47,471 bases of DNA from Natrialba asiatica DSM 12278 (GCF_000337555.1 NZ_AOIO01000009.1:68956-116426), one strand, 5' to 3'. Shown: positions 1 through 8,435, numbered from the stretch's first letter. Notes: generated from the sequence alone by a model not told the origin. Made by a program: numbers and translations.

Positions 1-328
1 GATCCTCGATAATCTCTAGACGCGTCTCAAAGGGGTTGAGACGGTTCGTGACGAGATCTAAATCCGAAACGGGTCCGGCGATGTCGCGGACATCTTCCAG
101 CGAGGTGGCCGCCAGTTCTGCGCGCGTCTCTGCGGTCGCTACTACTTTCGAAGCGTTCGCCAGTGCACCGTCGACGGCCGTCCGGCGGATGACACCGTCC
201 TCGGCGACGATAGCGAGCGTCTCACGTACCGTGTCTGACTCCGCCGGCTCGTCGACGACAGCGATCGCCGCCTCCAGCGATAGTCCGTCGAGGTCCGCAC
301 GGGCCTCACGGATCTCGCGTCTGTCCAT
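1..328 (-). CDS. Partial haloarchaeal protein, N-terminal 109 residues
   Basis: An open frame begins at the ATG at 328 and runs off the left edge without a stop, so only the N-terminus is visible. The segment is acidic and helical (starts MDRREIREARADLDG) with no signal peptide, membrane helix or metal motif. It resembles haloarchaeal proteins sometimes named 'halo transducer protein', a family without a proven role; that match is from memory and weak. A small frame (355-537) ends 26 bases upstream on the same strand, so the two may be co-transcribed. The gene is likely real because the long frame has normal haloarchaeal composition, but its function is unknown. Confidence 0.6.
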   Translation of the reverse strand, partial: MDRREIREARADLDGLSLEAAIAVVDEPAESDTVRETLAIVAEDGVIRRTAVDGALANASKVVATAETRAELAATSLEDVRDIAGPVSDLDLVTNRLNPFETRLEIIED

Positions 329-354
329 GTTCGATCGTTACGACCGGTAATCCG

Positions 355-537
355 TTAGTCGTTCGGTTCGTGTGTTTCATCATCGACTGAACATCGGTCT
401 TGCTCCCCGGATAACTGGGCTGTGCCTTCGATACGAGACAGCCAGCAGTTGCTGGTCGTTTCGCCTTCCGGTGCGAGCGGTTCTGCGTGCGCTCGCAGAT
501 ATTCGATCCCGTCGTCGGTCATCGACACTAGTCTCAT
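355..537 (-). CDS. Possible small protein, perhaps the stump of a wHTH regulator
   Basis: This 60-codon frame lies directly upstream of the partial gene at 328. Its first residues (MRLVSMTDDGIEYLRAH) look like the end of the wing and the following helix of haloarchaeal winged-helix regulators, which often carry 'LTDxGxEYL'. The recognition helix that should come before is absent, because a TAG stop sits immediately upstream of the ATG. It may therefore be a truncated regulator or a small unrelated protein. The acidic C-terminal half has one Cys and no recognisable motif. Coding status is uncertain. Confidence 0.3.
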   Translation of the reverse strand: MRLVSMTDDGIEYLRAHAEPLAPEGETTSNCWLSRIEGTAQLSGEQDRCSVDDETHEPND

Positions 538-607
538 CTATCACAGGCCCTCCAGGTTCTCTTTGATCCTCACAATACTGGCGTTTGCTGAGGCGCATGT
601 TCAGGAT

Positions 608-686
608 CAGTCGTCCTTCTGCAGACCTGCAAAAGAGGACATAACCCCCGAGAAAGATAGGGGTCGACCTCCGACGAGCGGCTGCG
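608..686. repeat. Imperfect direct repeat, copy A (second copy at 12329)
   Basis: About 75 bases recur at 12329-12405 in the same orientation. The first 30 bases are identical and the rest matches with scattered substitutions. The shared core contains the short palindrome TGCAGACCTGCA. Neither copy lies inside a convincing gene. It could be a conserved 3' or 5' flank left from a duplicated gene, or the edge of a small mobile unit. Confidence 0.6.
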
Positions 687-699
687 CTATTCCGGTGGC

Positions 700-1047
700 T
701 TAGTCGCCGCTATTGCAGCACGCAGGACCGAGCCGAGCGTACGCGTCTGCGGTGGTGCGGAGTTCAGTGAGCGAGTCGTTGAGCGTCAGTGGACCGGGGA
801 GTTGTTCGTCGATCTCTCTAAGGTCACGTTCGGCGTTACGGAGTGCTTCGTGAAGGCCATCAGTGGGCGCCTGCCCGTCATCGACGGCGTCGCGTTCCGG
901 CTGAGATCCCTGATCACCGTCCGCCGAGTCGTTCGTTTCGAACGTCACTGCTGTCCGAGCAGAATCGGTACTGACAGTGTCATTGCGACTCTTCTCGGTC
1001 CCACCTGCCGTGTTCGTGCTGTACTCGGGACCGGTACCGTCGGTCAT
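700..1047 (-). CDS. Acidic hypothetical protein, about 115 aa
   Basis: I do not recognise the family. The ATG at 1047 (MTDGTGPEYS) is preferred over an in-frame GTG at 1059. The N-terminal half is low-complexity and rich in Ser, Thr, Asp and Glu, as in disordered halophilic tails. The C-terminal half looks helical (a heptad-like stretch around 'NAERDLREIDEQLPGP') and ends with a Cys-Cys pair four residues from the end. No membrane helix or enzyme motif is seen. The acidic composition and GC-rich third positions support real coding; the role is unknown. Confidence 0.5.
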   Translation of the reverse strand: MTDGTGPEYSTNTAGGTEKSRNDTVSTDSARTAVTFETNDSADGDQGSQPERDAVDDGQAPTDGLHEALRNAERDLREIDEQLPGPLTLNDSLTELRTTADAYARLGPACCNSGD

Positions 1048-1482
1048 GCTGAGCGCCACCTCAGAGGCCCTTCAATACCGCAGGAGAGCCGTGTTACTGC
1101 TTGAATAGTGCGATGCATCAGTCGTGCGGGATGTTTATATCCCGTGAGAATGTACGCAAACATGCTTGCAAACCCCGGATGGGTTTGGAAGCCACGTCTC
1201 GGATGGTGCAACATCCGGGACACTTTCGTGTCCATTTAATGGCTTCCGTTCTAATTGTTGAACGGTATCGACTTATATCTACCGCTGACCGGTGAGAAGG
1301 AGGGTGTTTTCACCACTATCTTCCCGTGTCAAACCACCGGACAGCGTCAATCACAGTCGATAAATTGGGTAGTGGTTACATGAAATAAAATCAAATAGAA
1401 CTACTCTCCTCGAAGTGTTCGAACCTTGGTCGAGCATGTAGCGATGAGTAATGCTTTTCAATCGCTCTTGAGAGGCGTCTTG
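1048..1482. other. Intergenic stretch without a supported gene
   Basis: These 435 bases hold only short overlapping frames with no haloarchaeal codon bias. The stretch around 1160-1220 contains repeated GGATG-type words (CGGATGGGTTTGG, CGGATGGTGC) and partial inverted repeats, but no clear terminator, RNA gene or operator could be assigned. Confidence 0.4.
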
Positions 1483-1656
1483 TTAGTCTGTGCGGGATTT
1501 GATTTCCTCATACGCAACCCCAGCAGCGGCTCCGAGTACGAGACCTGCACCGGTTGAGCCTGCTGCTGCACCTACGACCATTCCCATTCCAGCCCCAATC
1601 GCTATCCACTCCCCTTGTGTATCGGCGGATTGTTTGTCCGCTGTGGCTTCTGTCAT
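1483..1656 (-). CDS. Small glycine-rich (glycine-zipper) membrane protein, 57 aa
   Basis: A 57-codon gene reads from the ATG at 1656 to the TAA at 1483. After a polar N-terminus (MTEATADKQSADTQGEW) come about 30 residues dominated by Gly and Ala with spaced glycines (GAGMGMVVGAAAGSTGAG and a second GAAAG). The protein ends in a charged tail (YEEIKSRTD). Small-residue spacing of this kind is typical of glycine-zipper proteins, whose helices pack in membranes. No partner gene is adjacent. The clean start and stop and the amphiphilic layout make it a likely real gene of unknown role. Confidence 0.6.
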   Translation of the reverse strand: MTEATADKQSADTQGEWIAIGAGMGMVVGAAAGSTGAGLVLGAAAGVAYEEIKSRTD

Positions 1657-1812
1657 ACGAGTTCTACGCCGAACGGTGTGATATGTCTTTCTCTCATTGC
1701 GAGGCGGAATAGAGCGACAGAACAGTGATTAGAAGGGCTAAACGGCCGATTATCGATTCCGATGCGATTTTGTCCGAAACAGCCGTTGCAGAGATTCGAA
1801 TCGAACACCCCG

Positions 1813-1859
1813 CCATACCAAAAAACAAATACATGCTAGTAATCTACTATTTGGTATGG
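1813..1859. promoter_or_regulatory. Perfect 10-bp inverted repeat overlapping a start codon
   Basis: CCATACCAAA at 1813-1822 and its exact complement TTTGGTATGG at 1850-1859 are separated by 27 bases. The right arm covers the ATG at 1856 of the small protein downstream. It could be an operator for a dimeric regulator or a stem that hides the start codon in the mRNA. The string TATTTGGTATGGT over this start also lies across the start codon of the lipoprotein gene at 37365. Confidence 0.5.
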
Positions 1860-1975
1860 TCGCTGAAACTATTCTTCTGCTTGTGATGGTGTTTGTAACC
1901 GCTGTCGTTGCGGCATACATCGGCTGCCGGATAGCACTCAACGACTTCCACGATGCGAAATTGAGGGCGAAGTAG
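1856..1975 (+). CDS. Single-pass membrane miniprotein, 39 aa
   Basis: The frame starts at the ATG at 1856 and ends at the TAG at 1973-1975. Nearly all of residues 4-23 are hydrophobic (ILLLVMVFVTAVVAAYIG), followed by a short charged tail (NDFHDAKLRAK), which predicts one membrane helix with a basic cytoplasmic end. An inverted repeat overlaps its start codon, which suggests controlled expression. Proteins this short are often missed, and coding potential here rests on the hydrophobic profile alone. No family is recognised. A competing frame from an ATG at 1833 ends after 17 codons. Confidence 0.4.
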   Translation: MVAETILLLVMVFVTAVVAAYIGCRIALNDFHDAKLRAK

Positions 1976-2123
1976 AAGAAAGAGACAGTACATAGACACT
2001 GGCACGTATCGCCGGGATGTTGTCTCGCCGATTGCGGATTCCGATAGAACCGGTATAGTAGTGCTTTGAGTGGGGACTGACCCGCTGGTTCTCCCACCGG
2101 AACTGCACTCGAGACGGAGGAAA

Positions 2124-2129
2124 CTATAA
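2124..2129 (+). promoter_or_regulatory. TATA box of the ATPase gene
   Basis: CTATAA lies about 33 bases upstream of the ATG at 2160. Archaeal transcription starts roughly 25-27 bases after the box, near 2153, giving an almost leaderless mRNA. No Shine-Dalgarno sequence is present, which fits. Confidence 0.5.
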
Positions 2130-2159
2130 GTCATTATCGCAGTAATCATTATCCAGAGT

Positions 2160-3560
2160 ATGACCTTCTACGACCGAGAAGCAGAACTCGACGCCCTTGA
2201 GACGGCGTTTGAGTCACCGGGACACGAGTTCTACGTCGTCTACGGCCGCCGCCGAGTCGGAAAGACGGAACTCCTCAAAGAGTTCTGTGGGGAGCAACCA
2301 CATCTCTACTTCCTTGCGTCGCAGGAAGCCGAGAGCCGCCAACGTGAGAAATTCGTCGAAAAGGTTGCTGACTACTTCGACGACAGGGTTCCCCGTATCG
2401 ATGGATGGGACGACGCCTTTGATTACCTCGGCGAGAAACTCGCCGCCGAACCGCTCATCGTTGTTATCGACGAATTTCCCTATCTCGTCGAAGAAAACGA
2501 CTCGCTCCCGTCGTATCTCCAGTCGTTTGTCGATGAACGGCTCCAGGACACCGAGTCGATGCTCGCTCTTTGCGGTTCCAGCGTCAGCACGATGGAATCC
2601 GAAATCCTCGCCCACGAAAGCCCGCTCTACGGCCGCCGAACGGGACAAATCGACCTCCAACCGTTCTCGTTCCAGCAGGCCCGCGAGGCCATCGCGTACG
2701 ACTTCGAAGACGCGATTCGATCGTACGCCGTTACCGGAGGAACGCCGATGTATCTCACGCTGTTCGACTATACCCAGCCACTCGCCGAAAACATCCAGAC
2801 GGAGGTACTCTCTCCGACAGCGGTCCTCTACAACGAACCCGAATTCCTGCTGCGTACCGAGCTACGAAACCCGGCCCGGTACATGAGTATTCTTGAGGCA
2901 GTCGCAACGGGCCATACAACCCCGAATGAGATCGCCGGCGCGACGGGCATTGACTCGGGACCGTTATCGAAGTACCTTCAGACACTGCGCCGACTGCGTC
3001 TCATCGACCGCGAGGTTCCAGTGACCGCGTCAGCGAAGCAGTCGAAGCGATCCCGATACCTCGTCGCCGATGAATTCCTGCGGTTCTGGTTCCGGTTCGT
3101 CGAACCCAACCGCTCTAGCATCGAAGAAGCGCCAGCGGTCGTCTATAACAACACTATTGAACCGAATCTTCCCGATTACGTTGCGACGACGTTCGAAGAT
3201 GTTTGCCGGGAAGCGGTCTGGGCAGCGATTCGACGCGATGAACATGAACTCGGCCCCTACTCGGAAGTGGGTCGGTGGTGGTACGGCGAAGACGAAATCG
3301 ATATCGTCGGCCTTGCTCCGGATGATGACCGAGTGCTACTCGCGGAATGTAAGTGGACGACGGAGCCCGTGGGGTACTCACTCGCGACGACGCTGCAAGA
3401 CAACGCTGAGCAGGTGCGGTGGGGGCCAAACGCTCGCGACGAGGAATTCGCCCTCTTCTCGAAAAGCGGGTTCGTTGATGGGCTTGCCGAGGAGCTTGAC
3501 GACAACTGGTCGCTGTTCAGTCTGGCAGAGATGGATACGCTCCTGTCCCCGGCGTCGTAG
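2160..3560 (+). CDS. Archaeal AAA-type ATPase with C-terminal DUF234 nuclease-like domain
   Basis: This 466-residue protein belongs to the archaeal ATPase (MNS/STAND-related) family that carries a DUF234 C-terminus. Walker A is GRRRVGKT at residues 29-36, and Walker B with catalytic acidic residues is VVIDEFPYL near 101-109. A sensor-like 'CGSS' follows, then a winged-helix region around residues 255-295 (TTPNEIAGATGIDSGPLSKY). The last 100 residues hold EIDIVG and AECKW about 15 residues apart, the D...ExK pattern of PD-(D/E)xK nucleases. Such genes are common in archaeal accessory regions and usually stand alone, as here. The biological role is unproven; proposals include defence and mobile-element control. 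A TATA box supports the chosen start. Confidence 0.9.
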   Translation: MTFYDREAELDALETAFESPGHEFYVVYGRRRVGKTELLKEFCGEQPHLYFLASQEAESRQREKFVEKVADYFDDRVPRIDGWDDAFDYLGEKLAAEPLIVVIDEFPYLVEENDSLPSYLQSFVDERLQDTESMLALCGSSVSTMESEILAHESPLYGRRTGQIDLQPFSFQQAREAIAYDFEDAIRSYAVTGGTPMYLTLFDYTQPLAENIQTEVLSPTAVLYNEPEFLLRTELRNPARYMSILEAVATGHTTPNEIAGATGIDSGPLSKYLQTLRRLRLIDREVPVTASAKQSKRSRYLVADEFLRFWFRFVEPNRSSIEEAPAVVYNNTIEPNLPDYVATTFEDVCREAVWAAIRRDEHELGPYSEVGRWWYGEDEIDIVGLAPDDDRVLLAECKWTTEPVGYSLATTLQDNAEQVRWGPNARDEEFALFSKSGFVDGLAEELDDNWSLFSLAEMDTLLSPAS

Positions 3561-4042
3561 GCTTCAGCCGTATCAAGCGTTCTCTCGGTGGAACAAATCG
3601 ACTCAGGGCTAAGCTCTGGGTTCTCTTGCTTCGATGACGCGCTTTGCGGACACCGAAGTGGTGTCCAGAAAGGAGAGGACAGATACGTAGCGAGTCGACC
3701 GCGCGTTCCTCGAAGTGACGAAACACACCGGCCCGACGAATTGCTCGAGGATCGACTCCGAACGGCCGGCTTCGAACGTGTCCGACGACTCTCTCGGTGT
3801 CGACGGTGGGAGCCCTGGGAGAATAGCCGATGACTACGTGATCGACTGGAGGAGGCATTCGTGGTGAATTTCACTGCCACCAGTGGATGTGAAACCGAAC
3901 GTACGTCACGTCCGAGAGACGCGACTCCAAAACTGCGGATCGCGTGCAACCTCGAAGAAGGGAACTGATACGCGCCTTCGATTCGGATGCGGGTTTCGAC
4001 GTGTTTGTTGGCTGTTGATTCTAACGGTGATACGAATAGATC
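3561..4042. other. Gene-poor stretch between convergent genes
   Basis: About 480 bases lie between the ATPase stop and the stop of the regulator at 4043. Frames here are interrupted on both strands and match no family I recognise. The GC content is gene-like, so it may be an old, fully decayed gene. No repeat or terminator stands out. Confidence 0.35.
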
Positions 4043-4948
4043 TCACTGCTCCATCCGGCTGTCAAGTGCCGTAGAATCTGCCGTGACTGATGCGTAGACC
4101 CGTTCGGCCCATTCGCGGGCCAGGGACGAATCCGTGTCGACGAACGCCTGCATCAGCCCCGTCTCGTCGTTGTATCCACCGATCCCAACGCGTTCATCGA
4201 AGATAGCGAGCCCGTAGGGTAACTCCTCGCGGGTCCGAAGGGTTAGCTTCCCGTGGTCGATCGCCTCGTTCGCCCGGGTCGGATACACGTCTAATATATT
4301 CTCGATGATGTGCGATGGATAAACGATCTCGCTTTCGGTAGCGTCGAATAGGTGGTGGTAGAATTCACCGATGTTCAACGGGGCCAGATGTGTTGTATTG
4401 AATCCCCGGAACGTCTCCGACTCGCTCACGAGGGAGATGAACCGCTCGACTGGCCGATACGGATCGGCCGGTTCCGCGACGGTCACGGTTGCATCAACCA
4501 TCGGCTCGATGGCGAACTCCGCGTGATGCGGGCAGATCACGTCCAATAGCGGCCCCATCCGGTGGGCGGTGCTCACGTTCGCCTCGAACCGCAGTACTTC
4601 GTCAGTAACCGCCTCGCCCCGTCCGGTCAACTGGAACCGACCATCACTCTTCTCGACGAACCCCTGTTCGCCGAGCCACTTCGTCAGGCGGTGACTCGTC
4701 GCCCGCGAGACGTCGAGCTGTTCCTCGATCTCTCGACGGTCTAGTGGGTTCTCGCGGAGCGCTTCGAGTGCCGGACCGTGGCGCACAATGTCGACAAGGC
4801 GGTCAGGATCAATTCGGTTGCCAGTCGCATCGAGGCGCTTACCGAGGTACTGCTGGTTCCGCGCGTTCTGCAGGACTGCCTCTAGGATCGGCGACGCAGG
4901 TGGCTTGAATACGAGGTCAGCTGATCGGTCGTCTTCGTGAGGGTCCAT
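4043..4948 (-). CDS. HTH transcriptional regulator with FilR1 (DUF1724-type) domain
   Basis: This regulator of about 301 residues starts at the ATG at 4948; a GTG at 4957 is possible. A winged helix at roughly residues 50-120 has a recognition region 'REIEEQLDVSRATSHRLTKW' and a wing ending 'FQLTGRGEAV'. The C-terminal 170 residues match the FilR1/MrxR-type effector domain of archaeal regulators, with 'AEPADPYRPVERFISLV', 'FRGFNTTHLAP' and the closing 'GLAIFDERVGIGGY'. Proteins of this class control metabolic or stress genes in halophilic and methanogenic archaea; the ligand is unknown. It is divergent from the methyltransferase at 5099 across about 150 bases, so that gene is the obvious candidate target. 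Confidence 0.85.
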   Translation of the reverse strand: MDPHEDDRSADLVFKPPASPILEAVLQNARNQQYLGKRLDATGNRIDPDRLVDIVRHGPALEALRENPLDRREIEEQLDVSRATSHRLTKWLGEQGFVEKSDGRFQLTGRGEAVTDEVLRFEANVSTAHRMGPLLDVICPHHAEFAIEPMVDATVTVAEPADPYRPVERFISLVSESETFRGFNTTHLAPLNIGEFYHHLFDATESEIVYPSHIIENILDVYPTRANEAIDHGKLTLRTREELPYGLAIFDERVGIGGYNDETGLMQAFVDTDSSLAREWAERVYASVTADSTALDSRMEQ

Positions 4949-5098
4949 GTCATTCACTAGCGCAGCGTAGGACAGCAGCGGTAGTAATTCTATCCCGCAC
5001 GCGGCGCGAAATCCCTCTCACGTCCTGAAACGGCGTTCGCGTCGGCGAACGTCGTTTTAGTAGATGAGGCCAATACGTCTGCCGTCCACCATCCGAGT

Positions 5099-6181
5099 AT
5101 GGCACCACCGACTACCGCCGACGCACCGGTCGACGAAGAAAAATTAGACGAACTCGTCGGAATGGCCGTCAACGAGCTCGGGGCAGCTTATTACGCGCCA
5201 CTGATCGTCATTGGCGACAAGCTCGGCCTCTACGAAGCGTTGGCCGACGGCGGACCGTTCCTCCCCGTCGAGTTGGCCGAGCGGACCGACACCGTGGAAC
5301 CGTACGTCAACGAGTGGCTCGCCGCGGGGGCGGCCGGCGGATACGTCACCTACGATCCCGAGACGGGCCGCTACAGCCTCACTCCCGAGCAAGCGGCGCT
5401 GCTGGCCGACGAAGACAGCCCTGCGTTTCTCGTTGGTGGGTACCAGGGGTTGATAGGCTATCAGAAGACCCTCTCAAAGATCGAAGCCGATTTCCGAACC
5501 GGTGACGGCGTGGGCTGGAACGAGCAAGACGAAGACGTGTGTCACGGTACCGAGCGTTTCTATCGGCCGGGCTACGAGACGAATCTCGTTGGTGAGTGGA
5601 TCCCCGCGCTCGATGGGATAGAAACGAGGCTCAGGGACGGTGCGCGCGTGGCCGATGTGGGCTGTGGTCACGGTGCATCGACGATCGTCATGGCCGAAGC
5701 CTATCCCGATTCGGAGTTCGTCGCCATCGATTATCACGATCACTCGGTCGAGGTGGCCCGCGAGCGAGCCGAAGAGGCGGGTGTTGCGGACCGCATCCGT
5801 TTCGAAGTAGCGACCGCGAAGGAGTACCACGGGACCGACTACGACCTCGTGATGATGTTCGACGCGTACCACGACATGGGTGATCCGGTCGGCGTGGCGT
5901 CATACGTCCGGGAAACACTCGCCGGCGACGGGGCGTGGATGGTAGTCGAGCCGTTCGCCAACGACCGGATCGAGGATAACCTGAATCCGGTTGGGAGAGC
6001 GTTCTACTGCGCCTCGACGATGGCCTGTGTCCCGAACTCGCTCGACCAAGGTGGTGATCCCGTATTGGGAGCACAGGGTGGCGAAGCGCGCCTCCGTGAG
6101 GTGATCACTGAGGGCGGGTTCAGTCGGCTCCGTCGAGCGACCGAGACGCCGTTTAACCTCGTACTCGAAGCCAAGCCGTGA
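5099..6181 (+). CDS. SAM-dependent methyltransferase with N-terminal winged helix (Rv2258c-like)
   Basis: The 360-residue product has two parts. Residues 15-110 form a winged-helix dimerisation domain like that of small-molecule O-methyltransferases (LYEALADGGP, VELAERTDTVEPYVNEWL). A Rossmann methyltransferase domain then has the SAM-binding motif ADVGCGHGAST near residues 185-195 and the acidic loop FVAIDYHD about 20 residues later. It resembles bacterial Rv2258c-type methyltransferases of unknown substrate. In haloarchaea such proteins are annotated only as class I methyltransferases. The divergent FilR1 regulator upstream suggests control by a small molecule. The acceptor cannot be read from sequence. 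Confidence 0.85.
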   Translation: MAPPTTADAPVDEEKLDELVGMAVNELGAAYYAPLIVIGDKLGLYEALADGGPFLPVELAERTDTVEPYVNEWLAAGAAGGYVTYDPETGRYSLTPEQAALLADEDSPAFLVGGYQGLIGYQKTLSKIEADFRTGDGVGWNEQDEDVCHGTERFYRPGYETNLVGEWIPALDGIETRLRDGARVADVGCGHGASTIVMAEAYPDSEFVAIDYHDHSVEVARERAEEAGVADRIRFEVATAKEYHGTDYDLVMMFDAYHDMGDPVGVASYVRETLAGDGAWMVVEPFANDRIEDNLNPVGRAFYCASTMACVPNSLDQGGDPVLGAQGGEARLREVITEGGFSRLRRATETPFNLVLEAKP

Positions 6182-6406
6182 CGACACCCTCGCCCTCAAT
6201 CGTCGGCGGTTCAGCATGGACTACCGAGTACGAGAAATTAGTTTGGGTACGCTCACAAGCGCACCTGAAACCTCTCGGGGTTGCCAAACCTCGCTAGCGA
6301 CAGCCGACAAAACGGCAAATCAAAGCCAGACAAACACATCAGAAAAACGCAGAGTGTCCATGAGCGGAGCAGGGCGAGTACCTTGGACTAGTCGTCCCGG
6401 GGCGAT

Positions 6407-6736
6407 TTACTTGTAAGGTGGTTCGACTGTCGTGATTACCCGCGCCTCGCTCTCGTCATAGGTCGGCGTATGCAGCGTTTCGGTTGCGAACGACTCGGTC
6501 TCCCAGCCCGTGCCATCGACGGACAGATAGACGATCTCACTCGTTGACCGTTCGTAGGTGATCCACTCCCGTTTATCGCCTCCCTTCGAGTGATAGATGT
6601 TGATATCGAATGTGCCATCGTCCCAGAGCGTCACTCGACACGACTGTGGCTCCGGAAGTTCCTCTCGAGCGATCTCACGCATCTGATCGATTACCGGTGC
6701 AAGTGGTTCCATGGGTGGAATTTCGGTGGTTGTCAT
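6407..6736 (-). CDS. Conserved-looking haloarchaeal hypothetical protein, 109 aa
   Basis: The ATG at 6736 (MTTTEIPPMEPLAPVIDQM) is chosen over one 15 codons upstream, because the upstream extension has a basic composition unlike a haloarchaeal protein. The product is acidic and soluble, with a helical N-terminus (QMREIAREELPEP) followed by alternating beta-like segments ('CRVTLWDDGTFDINIYHS', 'REWITYERSTSEIVYLS'). No catalytic or metal motif is seen. It sits alone, convergent with the methyltransferase at 5099. Function unknown. Confidence 0.6.
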   Translation of the reverse strand: MTTTEIPPMEPLAPVIDQMREIAREELPEPQSCRVTLWDDGTFDINIYHSKGGDKREWITYERSTSEIVYLSVDGTGWETESFATETLHTPTYDESEARVITTVEPPYK

Positions 6737-7014
6737 GGTGTGAGTATCCCGTTTTCCCGCAGCGAGCGGGAACTCGAACACTGCACACTACTGTCACGAA
6801 ACTAACCACGCTGCCTTCGATGCGCTACGGACCGACAGAGATACCCACGGCCGCGAGAAAACAGTACGCTACCACGAAGCAAAGCGAGTGATGAAAATCT
6901 ATCGGTTCTTTGAGCCGACTCCGCAACCCGGGCGGAAGGGGGCAGCAAACTCCGCTTGGAGGCCAGGTTGGACTCGCTACTAGAGACCGCACGCAATCAC
7001 GACAGTTCTCGTAG

Positions 7015-7287
7015 CTAGTCGACGTACTGTGACTTCCACGCCCGTCGGTCCTCGATAACTTGCTCGCCGTCGTTTGTGATCGCGTAATAGTTCGTCCGTC
7101 TATCGAGTTGCCCTTTTTCGACGAGTTCGTTGGTGACGAGAGTGTCGAGATTCGGATACAGCCGTCCGTGATTGATCTCGCTACTGTAGTACCCCTCAAT
7201 TTCGTCTTTGATATCCTGTCCGGATGGTCGATCAGCGCCAGCGATCACATACAGCAAGTCGCGCTGAAATCCTGTGAGGTCGTCCAT
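7015..7287 (-). CDS. PadR-family transcriptional regulator
   Basis: A small winged-helix protein of 90 residues starting MDDLTGFQRDLLYVIAG at 7287; an upstream ATG at 7329 is less likely. The PadR signature is present: 'PSGQDIKDEIEGYY', 'INHGRLYPNLDTLV', then the wing 'KGQLDRRTNYYAITNDG' and a closing helix. This short form is very common in haloarchaea and is thought to be dimeric and DNA-binding. It lies just upstream of the alcohol dehydrogenase gene on the same strand, but the order (regulator at lower coordinates) places it downstream in transcription, about 100 bases beyond the dehydrogenase stop at 7392. It might control that locus, but no operator was recognised. Confidence 0.85.
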   Translation of the reverse strand: MDDLTGFQRDLLYVIAGADRPSGQDIKDEIEGYYSSEINHGRLYPNLDTLVTNELVEKGQLDRRTNYYAITNDGEQVIEDRRAWKSQYVD

Positions 7288-7391
7288 AGGACAGGTTTTG
7301 AGTAATACGGTGTTTGTTATCTCGACCATAAACGGGTAGAATCCACGTGGCAGTCATCGGATCAGACCGCAAAATCGTTCACCACACAGCG

Positions 7392-8435
7392 TTAGGTCGG
7401 GAGGACGACCGCCCGGCCCTCGATCTCGTTGTGCTCGAGTCGTTGCGCAACCGCGTTGATCTCGTCGAGATCGTGGCGCTCGGTTCGCAACTGGACAGCG
7501 CCCCGTTCGACGAGCGCGACGAGTTCCTGCAATTCGGCGTACTTGCCGACCAACGTTCCCCGAAAGGAGAACTCGCCGTCGACGAGCGCCTGGCTGGGTT
7601 CGTGGATATGGCCGCCGTAACCGACGATGTGATGGTCGCCGCCCGCGGCGACGATTTCCGGCGCCAGACCAGTCGTCTCGTCTCGGCCGACGAAGTCGAC
7701 CACCTGTTGGGCGCCTTCGTCGTCGGTTATGTCCGCGATAACGTCTGAGATGTCCTCATCGACGGAGTTGATCGTGTGATGGGCACCGAGATCGTCGGCC
7801 AGTTCGAGCGCTTCATCTTTGATATCGACGGCGACGATATCGGCGGCACACATTGCATCCAGACACTGGAGCCCAATGTGGCCGAGACCGCCAACGCCGA
7901 TAACGACGCAGGTGTCGCCGGGGTTCAGTTCGTCGACCGCCTTCTTTGCGGCATGGTAGGCCGTGATGCCAGCGTCGGCATGGGGTGCGATCTCGGTCGG
8001 GTCGACACCGTCGGGAAGCGGGATCACCGCACGCTCGTTAGTCTGGAGGTACTCCGCAAAGCCACCGTCGGTCGTGAGACCGTTAAACGCGCTATTCTCA
8101 CAGTACATATCCTCGCCGAGTCGGCAGGGACGACAGATGCCACACGTCTGGACGGGATGGCAAATAACGGGATCACCCTCCTCGACCAACGTCACTTCGT
8201 CGCCGGTCTCGGCAACAATGCCAGCATTTTCGTGTCCGAGCGTCATCGGTAGATCCTGCGGTGCGTAGTCGGCCCACATCCCTTCGATGATGTGGTTATC
8301 CGTCTGGCACCATCCCGCGCCCTCGACCTCGATTACCACCTGGTCGGATCGCTCGAGATCAGGCCGATCGATCTCGTCGATCGAGAGCGCGTTGCTCATG
8401 TCCGCTGTATACTCGTGGAGCCTGGCTGCTTGCAT
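7392..8435 (-). CDS. Zinc-dependent medium-chain alcohol dehydrogenase
   Basis: The start is the ATG at 8435 (MQAARLHEY), giving about 347 residues, the usual length. Catalytic zinc ligands are Cys43 (GAGWCQTD) and His68-Glu69 (LGHENAG). A structural zinc site is formed by Cys98, Cys101, Cys104 and Cys112 (CGICRPC...C). The Rossmann motif is GVGGLGHIG, and an Asp at the end of the next strand (IVAVDIKD) argues for NAD. The protein oxidises an alcohol or reduces the matching carbonyl; the substrate is unknown. It is divergent from an amidohydrolase/DUF59 pair. That association is seen with secondary-alcohol or propane oxidation clusters, so a short-chain secondary alcohol is a reasonable guess. 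Confidence 0.9.
   Translation of the reverse strand: MQAARLHEYTADMSNALSIDEIDRPDLERSDQVVIEVEGAGWCQTDNHIIEGMWADYAPQDLPMTLGHENAGIVAETGDEVTLVEEGDPVICHPVQTCGICRPCRLGEDMYCENSAFNGLTTDGGFAEYLQTNERAVIPLPDGVDPTEIAPHADAGITAYHAAKKAVDELNPGDTCVVIGVGGLGHIGLQCLDAMCAADIVAVDIKDEALELADDLGAHHTINSVDEDISDVIADITDDEGAQQVVDFVGRDETTGLAPEIVAAGGDHHIVGYGGHIHEPSQALVDGEFSFRGTLVGKYAELQELVALVERGAVQLRTERHDLDEINAVAQRLEHNEIEGRAVVLPT

Noticed and set aside
3257-3949. Minus-strand frame of 230 codons at the end of the ATPase
   Set aside because: Ser/Arg-rich composition and overlap with the nuclease domain coding sequence show that it is a shadow frame.
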